This document shows, piece by piece, positions 39,066 through 48,982 of a DNA stretch of 64,000 nt (position 1 is its first letter; every line of letters begins with the position of its first letter). Under the pieces are notes generated by a model. The model was not told where the DNA came from and did not search any database. It saw only the letters and a list, made by a program, of their open reading frames with translations. Location: contig CAJURX010000001.1 of assembly GCA_910589125.1 (NCBI GenBank), positions 1 through 64,000 of the forward strand, written 5' to 3'. The position numbers were made by a program, and so were the translations under genes. This DNA is from an uncultured Eggerthellaceae bacterium (GTDB taxonomy: Bacteria; Actinomycetota; Coriobacteriia; Coriobacteriales; Eggerthellaceae).

Positions 39066-39834
39066 CAGCCTTCACCTCAGCGATTGCATCATTGAGCGCC
39101 TGCGTCAGAGCAGGATTGTCCTTGCTGACCACGATGGCGTACTGCTCGCCCGTAGGGATCTCAGCGATGATGTCCATATCCGTGTAGGCGTTCTTCACGT
39201 AGTACTGGACGACCGGGAGGTCAGATGCGATGGCATCGATCTGACCGGACTGGAGCGCTGCGAACACGGCGGTCATCTCATCGAAGGGGATGACCTCTGC
39301 GCCCTCGATGTTCTCCACGGCCCAGTCATAGCCGGTGGTGCCGGACTGCGCGCCGATCTTCTTGCCCGCGAGCTCGTCCACGTTCGTGTAGCCGGAGTCC
39401 TTCATCACGACGATGCCCTGATTGGAATCGCAGATGACATCGGTGAAGTCGATCTCCTTCTTGCGGTCCTCGGTCACCGTGAAGCCGGACACGCCGACAT
39501 CGGCCTTGCCGCCCGCGCTGATCATCGGGACGATGGTGTCGAACTTGGTGGAGGGCAGGTAGTCAGCCTCCAGGCCCATCTTCTCGGCGAGCGCCTTCAT
39601 GAGGTCCACCTCGAAGCCCACAGCCTGGCCGTCCTCGAGATTCTCGAACGGCGGGAAGTCGAGCGACGCTGCGATGGTGAGCTTGCCGCCGTTGAGGACG
39701 ACGAGATCCTCGGTGGCTGCTTCCTCCTCAGCGCTGGAAGCGCTGGATGCCTCATTGCTCGTGCAACCGAACAGGCCCACTGCTGCTACCAGCATGCCTG
39801 CGCCGATGATGGCGCCTATGCTCTTGATCTTCAT
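39013..39834 (-). CDS. Polar amino-acid ABC transporter, substrate-binding lipoprotein
   Basis: Extracellular receptor for the importer encoded downstream. 273 residues: signal peptide with lipobox LFGC (Cys-24 would be lipidated), a Ser/Glu linker, then a family 3 solute-binding fold with LTIAASLDFPPFENL, GFEVDLMKALAEKMG, and the GKKIGAQSGTTG segment. AAGGGA lies six bases before the ATG. First gene of the operon; a hairpin just after its stop likely raises its level over the other subunits. Confidence 0.95.
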   Translation of the reverse strand: MKIKSIGAIIGAGMLVAAVGLFGCTSNEASSASSAEEEAATEDLVVLNGGKLTIAASLDFPPFENLEDGQAVGFEVDLMKALAEKMGLEADYLPSTKFDTIVPMISAGGKADVGVSGFTVTEDRKKEIDFTDVICDSNQGIVVMKDSGYTNVDELAGKKIGAQSGTTGYDWAVENIEGAEVIPFDEMTAVFAALQSGQIDAIASDLPVVQYYVKNAYTDMDIIAEIPTGEQYAIVVSKDNPALTQALNDAIAEVKADGTYDAIYEKWFGASAE

Positions 39835-39938
39835 CGGATTCCCTTCTGCTAGCTTATCCATGGAGAGCCATTATGGGCCAAGCAGGTCATATATGGCCAC
39901 GAGATATCCATTACGGGTCCGTTACAGATGACGAGGGG

Positions 39939-40763
39939 CTATGCCGCCATGGCAGCGAGCCGGCTGTGCGCCTGCTCTGCGAGCGCGAGCGTGCCCCCGT
40001 GCTCTGCCACGAAGCCGAGGAAGCGGCGCTCTTCGCCGACGCGCCCCATCTTGAATGCCGATGCTGCTGCGTCCCATGCGTATTCGACGCGCAGGCGCAT
40101 CGGATACGCACCCGATGAGGCCACCCGCTCATCGAGGTCCATCAGCTTCTCGTGATCGCCCGCCATGCGCGCTCCCATGATGGCGCGCTGGCTCTCGAGG
40201 TAGGTCCGCTGCGCCGACGCCTCCGCACTCGAGCTGGTGCTGATGAGGGCAAGCCCCTCGTCTATGAGGGCGAGCGCATCAGATGCGGAGGACAGCTTCT
40301 CTGCGAGCGGGACCAGGCTGACGATGATGGCGCACTTCTGATCCGGCTTCTTCTGCGCGGAGATGCTCTGGCGAAGGCCCTCCTCTATGGTGCGCGCATC
40401 CTCCGTCCGCCCCTCATCCAGGCAGGCTTGCCCGTAGTAGCCCATGAACCACGCTGCTTGCGCGTTGCATGGGAACGTGATGGCGCAAGCAAGCTTGTGC
40501 CCGCGATCGAGCAGGGCCTTCGGGTTGCACCCATCGTTGTAGGGCTTGAGATACCCATCCACCACGCTCTCGGCGCGGCGCTCGAATATCCGATATCCGA
40601 CCAAGAGCCCTCCGAAGAAGAGCAGGAACTGGAGCGCCAGGCCGCCCAAGCTGGACGCGATGATCTGCCCCGTGACGAGCGGCCAGACGGTGGACGCGAT
40701 CAGGGGCAGCGCGACGGCGATGGCGCATACGGCTATGGCATATCCCTTGAAGTATGGCAGCAC
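39939..40763 (-). CDS. Membrane protein with two N-terminal helices and TPR-like cytoplasmic region
   Basis: No family name is certain. 274 residues: two membrane helices (about 8-30 and 35-57), then a helical region with repeats of tetratricopeptide character (AWFMGYYGQACLDEGRTEDA, LIDEGLALI, AWDAAASAFKMGRVGEE). Start is GTG with GAGGGG upstream. It follows the oxidoreductase gamma subunit by 28 bp and may be cotranscribed with it; a functional link is unproven. Confidence 0.82.
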   Translation of the reverse strand: MLPYFKGYAIAVCAIAVALPLIASTVWPLVTGQIIASSLGGLALQFLLFFGGLLVGYRIFERRAESVVDGYLKPYNDGCNPKALLDRGHKLACAITFPCNAQAAWFMGYYGQACLDEGRTEDARTIEEGLRQSISAQKKPDQKCAIIVSLVPLAEKLSSASDALALIDEGLALISTSSSAEASAQRTYLESQRAIMGARMAGDHEKLMDLDERVASSGAYPMRLRVEYAWDAAASAFKMGRVGEERRFLGFVAEHGGTLALAEQAHSRLAAMAA

Positions 40764-40791
40764 GTCATGCCCCTCTCTCGAATGGCCTACC

Positions 40792-41333
40792 TTACGATGT
40801 CGCCTCGATCCCGAGCATGATAGCTTGCTTGTTCTTCTCCACGAGCGCCGCCCGGGAAGCTGATACGCATTTGTCTATCGCGCGATCGAGCACGTCCCGC
40901 TCGCAGAACCGCGCCTTCTCCCAGAGCGCGCCCACGAGCACGATGTTGGAGATGCCCGCAAGGCCCGCATCCTCGGCCATCTTGGTGGCGGGGATCGCAA
41001 GAGCGCCCTCCGGCAGCGATGAGGTCGGGCAGATCAGCGTCTCATCGAAGAGGATGAGCCCACCCGGCACCACATCGGGCAGGAACTTGTCGAAGGAGGG
41101 CTGGTTCATGGCCACCAGCACGTTGGGCGCGAGCACCAAGGGGCTCCCGATGGGGTCATCGGAGAGCGTGACCGAGCAGTTCGCCGTCCCTCCGCGCATC
41201 TCAGGGCCATACGAGGGCAGCCAGGACACCTCGCGCCCCGCGAGGAGGCCTGCATACGCGACCACCTTGCCCGCGAACAGGACGCCTTGGCCACCGAAGC
41301 CAGCGAATACGGCTTCCATCTTCTGATCGAACA

Positions 41334-41334
<1 letters not shown>
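40792..41334 (-). CDS. 2-oxoacid:ferredoxin oxidoreductase, gamma subunit
   Basis: Small subunit of a four-subunit enzyme that oxidises a 2-oxoacid with CoA, reducing ferredoxin. 180 residues with the gamma-domain opening VFAGFGGQGVLFAGKVVA and SYGPEMRGGTANCSV. The ATG overlaps the beta stop (TGATG). The order delta-alpha-beta-gamma with separate alpha and beta is that of KorABCD- or VorABCD-like enzymes; the substrate (2-oxoglutarate, branched-chain or other) cannot be fixed from sequence alone. Confidence 0.93.
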
Positions 41335-42178
<844 letters not shown>

Positions 42179-42182
<4 letters not shown>

Positions 42183-43243
42183 TCACCCAGCCTTTCTGCG
42201 ATATCCTCTATCTCTGACAGTATCTCATCGGGCGTGGGAAGGATCCCGCCGCACCTGCCGAAGAAGCTCACGGGCGCCGCATCTCCCACCGCCAGGCGCA
42301 CATCCTCTACCATCTGCCCCATGTTGAGCTCCACGGTGAGGAACGCGCGCGCATCGCATGCACGGAATGCCTCTGTGGGATAGGGCCAGAGCGTGATGGG
42401 CCGGATGAGGCCCGCCTTGATGCCGCGATCGCGCGCAGCGTTCACGGCAGAGCGCGCGATGCGCGCTGCCGCGCCGAATGCCGCCAGCACGATATCCGCG
42501 TCCTCCGTCCGATACGTCTCCACGCGCACCTCGTCGCGCGCGAGCCGCTCGTACATGGCGAATCTGCGCACGTTGTCCTCGTAGAGCCTCTGCGGCTCCA
42601 GGTGGAGCGAATTGACGATGTTGTGGGGACGCTCGCCCCCATGCCCGCACGTGGCCCACGGCTTAGCCGGAAGCGATGCGGGATCGATCGCATCGGGCAT
42701 CAGCACCGGCTCCATCATCTGACCGAGCATGCCATCGGCCAGGATGACCACGGGCGTGCGATACGCATCTGCCATGTCGAAGGCGATGTAGGTGAGGTCG
42801 GCCATCTCCTGCACCGTTGAGGGTGCGAGCACCGGCAGGTAGAAATCCCCATGGCCCATGGCGCGGGTGGCCTGGAAGTAATCGCTCTGCGATGGCTGGA
42901 TGGACCCGAGCCCCGGACCACCTCGCTGCACGTTCACGATCACGCCCGGCAGGTCGGCACCGGCCATGTAGGAGATGCCCTCGGTCTTGAGGGAGATGCC
43001 CGGGCTTGACGAGGAGGTCATGGCGCGCACGCCGGCAGCGGCGGCACCATAGAGCATGTTGATGGCGGCTATCTCGCTCTCCGCCTGGAGGTAGGTGCCC
43101 CCCATCTTCGGCATCTTGCGCGACATGTATGCAGCAAGCTCCGTCTGGGGCGTGATGGGATAGCCGAAGAAGTGCCGGCATCCGGCACGCAGGGCGGCCT
43201 CGGCGATGGCCTCGTTACCCTTCATGAGCGTCTTCTCGCTCAT
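42179..43243 (-). CDS. 2-oxoacid:ferredoxin oxidoreductase, alpha subunit
   Basis: Pyrimidine-binding domain partner of beta. 354 residues, opening with MKGNEAIAEAALRAG and GYPITPQTELAAYM, the pattern of the 2-oxoacid oxidoreductase alpha family; AESEIAAINMLYGAAAAG and SSSSPGISLKTEG follow. A C-terminal transketolase-like domain completes it. The ATG overlaps the ferredoxin stop (ATGA). The residues PITPQTEL differ from the PITPSSEI seen in many 2-oxoglutarate enzymes, which leans toward a branched-chain or aromatic substrate (weak inference). Confidence 0.95.
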
Positions 43244-43464
43244 GCGCTCACCTCCCTGTACACGGTGATGGCCACATCCGGGCACATGAGCGCGCATGTG
43301 GCGCAGCCCGTGCACGCGCTCTCATCCACGCACACCGCAGGGTGGTACCCCTTCTGCGTGATCGTGGCCTTGTCCAATTCCAGGATGTGCGCGGGGCAAT
43401 ACAGCGTGCAGAGGCCGCAGCCCTTGCAGAACCCCGCGTCGATCTCCACTCTTCCCTTTGCCAT
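43240..43464 (-). CDS. 2-oxoacid:ferredoxin oxidoreductase, delta subunit (2x[4Fe-4S] ferredoxin)
   Basis: Electron outlet of the complex. 74 residues with two CxxCxxCxxxCP clusters: Cys 13, 16, 19, 23 and Cys 51, 54, 57, 61. It follows the acyl-CoA synthetase gene by two bases and overlaps the alpha gene by four, so all are coupled. Confidence 0.95.
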   Translation of the reverse strand: MAKGRVEIDAGFCKGCGLCTLYCPAHILELDKATITQKGYHPAVCVDESACTGCATCALMCPDVAITVYREVSA

Positions 43465-43466
43465 GT

Positions 43467-45245
43467 CTACACCAAGCCCTCTACTACATCTGCCTGCTTG
43501 TCCGCTTCCCGTATGGCCACGCGCCGGATCTTGCCGTTCACGGTCCGGGGAAGCTCATCCACGTATTCGATGATGCGCGGATACTTGTAGGGAGCCGTCT
43601 GGGTCTTGACCCACTCCTGCAGCTCCCGCGTGAGCGCATCGGTGCCAGCGACGCCCTCGGCGAGCACGATGGTCGCCTTGACCGCATGCCCGCGGAGCTC
43701 ATCAGGAACGCCGGTCACAGCGCACTCCCTGACCGCGTCATGCTCCAACAGCACGCTCTCGATCTCGAAGGGACCTATGCGATACCCGCTGGACTTGATG
43801 ACGTCGTCGTTGCGGCCCACATACCAATAATAGCCGTCCTCGTCCTCCCATGCGGTGTCACCGGTGTGATACCACCCATCATGCATGGCAGCGGCGGTCT
43901 TCTCCGGATCGCGATGGTATCCCATCATGATGCCCGCCGGGCGTGGGTCGATATGGATGCAAATCTCGCCCGTCTCACCGGTGTTGCACCTGGTCCCATC
44001 CTCGCGCAGGATGGCCACATCGTAGAGCGGCACCGGCTTTCCCATGGAGCCAGGGCGCGGCGTGGAGTTGGTGAGGTTGCCGATGGTGAGCGGCGTCTCC
44101 GTCTGGCCGAAGCCCTCGAAGATCGTGATGCCCGCCACATCCCTCCAGTACGCGAACAGATCGGGGTTGAGCGCCTCCCCAGCCGTCGTGGCGTATTCCA
44201 AGGACGAGATGTCATGCCCCTCGAGGGATTCCTGCTTGAGCAGGCGATACATCGTGGGCGGAGCGCAGAAGGTGGTCACCTGGTAGCGCTCGATCAGGTC
44301 GAGGATCTCATCGGCATGGAAGCGGTCGAAGTCATAGGTGAGAACGCATGCCTCCATGAGCCACTGGCCGTAGAGCTTGCCCCAGACCGCCTTGCCCCAG
44401 CCGGTATCCGCGATGGTGAAGTGCACGCCGTCCGGGCGCACGTTGTGCCAGTGCTTCGCGGTCATCAGATGCCCGATCGAATAGAGCGAATCATGCATGA
44501 CCATCTTGGGATTGCCCGATGTGCCCGATGAGAAGTAGAGCAGCATGGGATCGGCCGCCCTCGTGCTCACGCGCTCGAAGTCCTCTGAGGATGCGCGCAC
44601 GCAGGTGTTGAAGTCGAGCCACCCTTCCCGCTCGATGCCCTGGGCGCAGATGCCCTCGGGGCCTGAGAGCGCAGGACCTGCGAGCTTGCCGTCTGCCGCT
44701 ATGGGCGTCCCGTCAGCATCGAATGCGGAGAGACCCGCACCGGCGGGCTCGACCAGGATGGTCACCTCGACAGACGGGCACTCCGGAAGGGATGCGTCCA
44801 CCACATCGGCGATATCTCCCGCAGACGTGGCGATGACCGCCTTGATGCTCGCCCCGTTCAGGCGATAGACCATGTCATGCTCCTTCAGCATGAACGTGGC
44901 CGGCACCATGACCGCTCCGAGCTTCGCGAGCGCGAGCGCAGTGAACCAGAACTGATAGTGGCGACGCAGGATGACGAGCACCTTGTCCCCCGCGCCGATG
45001 CCCGCCTCCTTGAGGAAGTTGGCGGTCTTGTCGGACCACCTCTTCATGTCAGCGAAGGTGAAGATGTGCTCCTCGCCCTCAGGGTTGCACCAGATCATCG
45101 CGCGGCGCAGCGGATCATGCTCGGCGATGTCATCCACCACGTCATAGGCGAAGTTGTAGTCTTCATCACAGTGGATGTCGAAGCCGGTCAAGCATCCCGC
45201 CTCGTCATATCGCTCATCCACGTATCTGAGGTTTATCTCTCTCAT
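43467..45245 (-). CDS. Acyl-CoA synthetase (AMP-forming; medium-chain or acetyl-CoA synthetase-like)
   Basis: Adenylate-forming enzyme linking an acid to CoA. 592 residues with the AMP-binding P-loop LYFSSGTSGNPKMVMH (near 230), the EGFGQTET motif, the YHTGD hinge region and the C-terminal lysine in RTVNGKIRR. It lies in one operon with a 2-oxoacid oxidoreductase that makes acyl-CoA. The ligase may therefore run in reverse, recovering ATP from acyl-CoA in amino-acid fermentation, or activate the organic acid (both inference). GAGGGG precedes the ATG. Confidence 0.92.
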   Translation of the reverse strand: MREINLRYVDERYDEAGCLTGFDIHCDEDYNFAYDVVDDIAEHDPLRRAMIWCNPEGEEHIFTFADMKRWSDKTANFLKEAGIGAGDKVLVILRRHYQFWFTALALAKLGAVMVPATFMLKEHDMVYRLNGASIKAVIATSAGDIADVVDASLPECPSVEVTILVEPAGAGLSAFDADGTPIAADGKLAGPALSGPEGICAQGIEREGWLDFNTCVRASSEDFERVSTRAADPMLLYFSSGTSGNPKMVMHDSLYSIGHLMTAKHWHNVRPDGVHFTIADTGWGKAVWGKLYGQWLMEACVLTYDFDRFHADEILDLIERYQVTTFCAPPTMYRLLKQESLEGHDISSLEYATTAGEALNPDLFAYWRDVAGITIFEGFGQTETPLTIGNLTNSTPRPGSMGKPVPLYDVAILREDGTRCNTGETGEICIHIDPRPAGIMMGYHRDPEKTAAAMHDGWYHTGDTAWEDEDGYYWYVGRNDDVIKSSGYRIGPFEIESVLLEHDAVRECAVTGVPDELRGHAVKATIVLAEGVAGTDALTRELQEWVKTQTAPYKYPRIIEYVDELPRTVNGKIRRVAIREADKQADVVEGLV

Positions 45246-45307
45246 GTCGTCCCCTCGAACTCCTTATGCTCCCTGCATTCCCCTCGCGTCCGTCTCCGTC
45301 GCCTGGC

Positions 45308-45892
45308 CTAGATCGCACCCTCTCCATGAGGCTTGATCACGATGGCCAAGAACGTGCACGGCTCTCCCCCTGTCGCGATCATGCCATGTCCGCGCCCTGA
45401 GTCGTACATCACCAGGTCTCCCGCATGGAGGGTCTCGACATGGTCCTCATAGGCGAACCTCATCGTGCCCGAGATGATGCAATCGATCTCTTGTCCCTCA
45501 TGTCGCGAGAGATGGATGGGGACATCCTGCTGCTCTTCCATATATGGCGCCGTGACCATGAAGGGCTCAGCGAGCTTGTTGCGGAAATGCGGTGCCTTGT
45601 GCAGGTACTCGAAGCCAGCGCGACGGCGGATGACGAGCCCATCTCCCGAGCGCGTGAGCGCGTATCCGGTCAGATGGGGATCCTCGCCGGTCAGGATCTC
45701 GATGACATCCACGCCCAACCTGTCAGCGCACTTGTACAGGAAGGTGAAGGAGAGGTCTTCCTCGCCTGATTCCTGCGCAAGATACTCCGTGAGGGTCCGC
45801 CCGGTGGCGTCAGCCATCTCCGCTGCGGTGATATCCATGTCCTCGCGAAGCGCACGGATCCTGTTCGCGACCTCTTTGATGTTAGGTTCCAT
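45308..45892 (-). CDS. HTH-XRE/cupin transcriptional regulator
   Basis: DNA-binding regulator with an effector pocket. 194 residues: N-terminal XRE-type helix-turn-helix (about 5-65, RIRALREDMDITAAEMADATG) and a C-terminal cupin (about 120-190) with HLSRHEGQEIDCIISGTMRF and LHAGDLVMYDSGRGHGM. First gene of the operon with the acyl-CoA synthetase and oxidoreductase, 62 bp ahead of it. It likely controls that operon in response to its acid or acyl-CoA; an inverted repeat sits just upstream. Confidence 0.92.
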   Translation of the reverse strand: MEPNIKEVANRIRALREDMDITAAEMADATGRTLTEYLAQESGEEDLSFTFLYKCADRLGVDVIEILTGEDPHLTGYALTRSGDGLVIRRRAGFEYLHKAPHFRNKLAEPFMVTAPYMEEQQDVPIHLSRHEGQEIDCIISGTMRFAYEDHVETLHAGDLVMYDSGRGHGMIATGGEPCTFLAIVIKPHGEGAI

Positions 45893-45950
45893 GGAAGCCT
45901 GCCTTACGTCCTGGGATGGATGAATCGCACCATGATAGAGGTTCGATGCT

Positions 45951-45963
45951 GGCAAATGTTGCC
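45951..45963. promoter_or_regulatory. Inverted repeat upstream of the HTH-cupin gene
   Basis: GGCAA-ATG-TTGCC, perfect five-base arms, 59 bp before the regulator start. A possible -10 (TATCAT on the minus strand) lies between them, so the repeat is placed as an operator overlapping the -35 region. Candidate autoregulatory site. Confidence 0.4.
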
Positions 45964-45977
45964 GATGCGTTAAATGG

Positions 45978-46019
45978 GGCCCGACGGCAGGCTGATGCCG
46001 CGACATCGAACCGCGGGCC
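45978..46019 (-). terminator. Nested hairpin after rsmB
   Basis: GGCCCG/CGGGCC outer stem enclosing CGGCA/TGCCG inner stem, just after the rsmB stop, followed on the minus strand by CCATTTAACG. Possible end of the def-fmt-rsmB transcript. Confidence 0.35.
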
Positions 46020-46027
46020 TCCGCAGG

Positions 46028-47392
46028 TCAGGATGCAGCACGGTGCAGGACAGCGCAGAAATGGGCATCCGGGCCATCGGATGTGCAGAGCGTCTGGAAT
46101 CCGCCCTCCATGGAGAAGGGAGCGCCCGCAGGTGCAGCCAAGAACGCATCCACCACATCCTCATCCTCCGCCCGCAGGATCGTGCAGGTGGCGTAGATGA
46201 GCTTCCCTCCGGGGCGCGTGAGGGATGCGGCGCTTGCCAGCATGTCCGACTGCACACCGCTCATCGCGCGCACGTCCCGAGATGACAGCCTCCAGCGTAT
46301 CTCCGGATGCCTCCTGAGCGTGCCCACGCCCGAACAGGGCGCATCGATGAGGATGACGTCGAAGGCGCGTCCAGAGAGCGCATCATCCACATGGCGCCCA
46401 TCCGCCACCACGAATGACTCGATGGGCGTCCCGCAGAGCGCAGCGCGCGCCTCGAGCACATCCTTCTTGAACGGCGCATCATCCACGCAGACGTGCTCGG
46501 GTATGCAGCGCCCCCACAGGGCGTGCGCCATGCTCTGGATGAGCACGGTCTTGGTGCCGCGCCCCGCACCCACCTCGAGGATGCTCTCTGGAAGGCGGTC
46601 GCAGACGCACTGGAGCGCCACGAGCTGCGACGCCATATCGGATACGATGGCGCGCCCCTCCTCCAAGAGATGCCGCACCGCATCTGCTGCGACATCTGAG
46701 GCGCGCGCGAGCTTGAGGCATCCGGGGATGGCGCAGATGCGCGTGGATGCGATGCCCGCTGCATCCAGCTGTGCGATGATCTCGCCCACATCCCCTTTGA
46801 GGGAGTTCGCATGGAGGTATATCGGCGGCTGCTCGTCAGATGCCGCCATCAGCATGCGCGCCTGCGCCTCGCTCCTATCCTCTGCGATCTGGCGTGCGAG
46901 CCAGAGCGGGAAGCCGTGAGCGCGACAGGAGGATGCGAGCTCAGAGCCTGCGGGCTCGCGATCGGATCGCTCCCGCTCGGAAGCGACGCGGCGCAGCACC
47001 GCGTTCGCCATCGAGCGCGCCCATGATGCTCGACTGCCCACCAAGCGCACGCCCTGATCCACGGCATGATGGGCGGCGTGGTCCATGAAGAGCAGCTCAT
47101 AGGCCGCTATCTGCAGCGCACGGCGCACATCCCCGTTGATCCCCTTCGGCTTGGCGAGGAAGCCGTCGAGCACCTCGTCGAGCACGCCGCTCGTGCGCAC
47201 GACGCCCAAGGTGAGCGCGGACGCGAATCGCTTGTCCTCATCCGAGAGGTCTGCTGATTCGATCTGGTCATCTATGGCGAAGGAGGCATAGGCGCCCCTC
47301 TCCTGCACGGCCCTGAGCGCCTTGAGCGCTGCCGCGCGACCGGGCGTGGGCGTCGTGCCGCCATTGCGACGGGAAGGGCGAGCGGACGTCAA
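46028..47392 (-). CDS. rsmB: 16S rRNA (cytosine-5) methyltransferase RsmB (NusB domain + SAM methylase)
   Basis: Methylates C967 of 16S rRNA in the family. 454 residues: N-terminal NusB-like RNA-binding domain (about 15-140, ALKALRAVQERGAYASFAID), then a Rossmann SAM methylase with VGAGRGTKTVLIQS, the catalytic loop DAPCSGVGTLRRHPEIRW, and a second Cys in YATCTI. Start is a TTG overlapping the fmt stop (TTGA), since no ATG or GTG is near. The usual D-x-G-P-C sequence reads DAPCSG as in other members. Confidence 0.93.
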   Translation of the reverse strand: MTSARPSRRNGGTTPTPGRAAALKALRAVQERGAYASFAIDDQIESADLSDEDKRFASALTLGVVRTSGVLDEVLDGFLAKPKGINGDVRRALQIAAYELLFMDHAAHHAVDQGVRLVGSRASWARSMANAVLRRVASERERSDREPAGSELASSCRAHGFPLWLARQIAEDRSEAQARMLMAASDEQPPIYLHANSLKGDVGEIIAQLDAAGIASTRICAIPGCLKLARASDVAADAVRHLLEEGRAIVSDMASQLVALQCVCDRLPESILEVGAGRGTKTVLIQSMAHALWGRCIPEHVCVDDAPFKKDVLEARAALCGTPIESFVVADGRHVDDALSGRAFDVILIDAPCSGVGTLRRHPEIRWRLSSRDVRAMSGVQSDMLASAASLTRPGGKLIYATCTILRAEDEDVVDAFLAAPAGAPFSMEGGFQTLCTSDGPDAHFCAVLHRAAS

Positions 47393-48342
47393 AGCGCGCT
47401 CCAGCCTATCCCATCCTTGAGCGCGAGCATGCCCTGGGCGAATTCCCTGCCCAGCATCTCGCGCTTGCCATCAGGCTTCACGCGCACAGCCTCCAGTGCA
47501 CCCTCCGCGCATCCCAGCAGGAGCTTCCCCTCATCTGACCATGCCTCGCCTTGATGCAGCGAGCGAGGACCAGCATCTGCCAGGCGCGCTTCCATGATGG
47601 TGAGCGCACGGTCCCCGATGCGGCACTTCGCTGGATGCGCGGCGGACGATGCGCGCACGCGCCTCACGTTCGAGAGCGCATCCGCTTCGGGGTCCGCATA
47701 CAGCTCGCGCTTCCCTATCTTGCTCGCATAGGTGACGAGGGCCTCATCCTGCGCCGTCCAGCGCGCATTGCCGTGGCGCATCTGCGCGAGCGCGCTCACG
47801 AGCGCAGCAGCGCCCATGGTCGCAAGCTCTGAGGTGAGGGCCTCGGCTGTCATGTCCTCGATGGGGATGCGTCGGCAGATGCAGAAGTCTCCCGTATCCA
47901 GACCCTCCTCCATCTGCATGATGCACACGCCCGCTTCCGCATCCCCCGCCAAGATGGCGCGCTCTATGGGAGCTGCGCCACGCCAGCGCGGGAGGATGGA
48001 CGCATGCACGTTGATGCATCCCAAGCGAGGGATGTCGAGCACGGAGGCGGGCAGGATGGCACCGAATGCGGCGACGCAGATGACATCAGGCTCCAAGCGC
48101 GCGAGCGCCTCCACATCAGCGACATCCTTGAAGCCGGGCACGCACCGGACGCTGACCCCCAGCGCCTGTGCACGCTCCTTGACCGGGGATGCCTGCGTCT
48201 TGCTCCCTCGCGCGCGCACGCGGTCGGGCTGCGTATACGCGCAGATCACATCCTCATGGGAGGCGAGCTCTTCCAAGATGTCAGCCGCGAAGAGCGGTGT
48301 GCCCATGAACACCACCTTGAGCGCATCAGCCTCACGCGACAT
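47389..48342 (-). CDS. fmt: Methionyl-tRNA formyltransferase
   Basis: Formylates initiator Met-tRNA. 317 residues: formyltransferase domain opening VVFMGTPLFAADILEEL, the catalytic segment INVHASILPRWRGAAPI (Asn-His), and EEGLDTGDF; C-terminal OB-like domain from about 210. The start MSREADALK overlaps def by 11 bases. def-fmt-rsmB is the standard gene order. Confidence 0.97.
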   Translation of the reverse strand: MSREADALKVVFMGTPLFAADILEELASHEDVICAYTQPDRVRARGSKTQASPVKERAQALGVSVRCVPGFKDVADVEALARLEPDVICVAAFGAILPASVLDIPRLGCINVHASILPRWRGAAPIERAILAGDAEAGVCIMQMEEGLDTGDFCICRRIPIEDMTAEALTSELATMGAAALVSALAQMRHGNARWTAQDEALVTYASKIGKRELYADPEADALSNVRRVRASSAAHPAKCRIGDRALTIMEARLADAGPRSLHQGEAWSDEGKLLLGCAEGALEAVRVKPDGKREMLGREFAQGMLALKDGIGWSAL

Positions 48343-48877
48343 CGAAGCTGGCCTCTCCCGGCTTCGCACCCGCTGCCCGCGCCTGCTCATAGACCTGCAG
48401 CGCACGCAGGCGGACCTCTGGCGCGCACGATTCGAAGAGCGTCTTGCCATCCAGGTGGTCGATCTCATGCTGGAGGCAGCGGCCCAGAAGGCCATCGCCC
48501 TCGATCTCCCACTCTTCGCCATCCAGGTCATGGAAGCGCACGCGCGCCCACGGTGGGCGCTTCACGGGCACGTTGATGCCGGGGCACGACAAGCATGCCT
48601 CCTTATCCTCCACCGGATCGCCCTTGGTCTCGACGATCTCAGGATTGACGAGGAAGATGGGGTTCCTCGTGGAGAGGTCCTCACCATCCCAGTCGACGTC
48701 GATCACGACGAATCGCTTGTCGAGGCCCACCTGCGGTGCCGCCAAGCCGCATCCGTTGTTCGCATACATCAGCTTCGCCATCTGCTTGGCGATCTTCAAG
48801 AGGCTTCGATCCCCCAGCTCGCATTCCTGGCACACCATGGAGAGCACGGGATCGGGAGATTCGACTATCTTCATCAT
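48332..48877 (-). CDS. def: Peptide deformylase
   Basis: Removes the formyl group from nascent proteins. 181 residues with motif 1 GCGLAAPQVG, motif 2 EACLSCPG, and motif 3 QHEIDHLDG, the metal-binding His pair. Motif 2 is EACLS instead of the common EGCLS. Two ATGs start the gene; the first is listed and the second (48874) would give MKIVESPDP, close to other deformylases. Ribosome site weak. Confidence 0.95.
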   Translation of the reverse strand: MMKIVESPDPVLSMVCQECELGDRSLLKIAKQMAKLMYANNGCGLAAPQVGLDKRFVVIDVDWDGEDLSTRNPIFLVNPEIVETKGDPVEDKEACLSCPGINVPVKRPPWARVRFHDLDGEEWEIEGDGLLGRCLQHEIDHLDGKTLFESCAPEVRLRALQVYEQARAAGAKPGEASFDVA

Positions 48878-48982
48878 CTTCGCTTTCACGAGGGGTCGGT
48901 CATCAGGATATGGTAAACCAAGGGCAGGGAGAAAATCCACCCGCACCCACCACGACGCCCCTTGTCTGGGAACGTGCGCCCC

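Noticed and set aside
35560..39095. Plus-strand frames of 415 and 490 residues opposite glf and the ABC permease
   Set aside because: Same mirror-frame composition; the minus-strand genes show catalytic motifs and ribosome sites.
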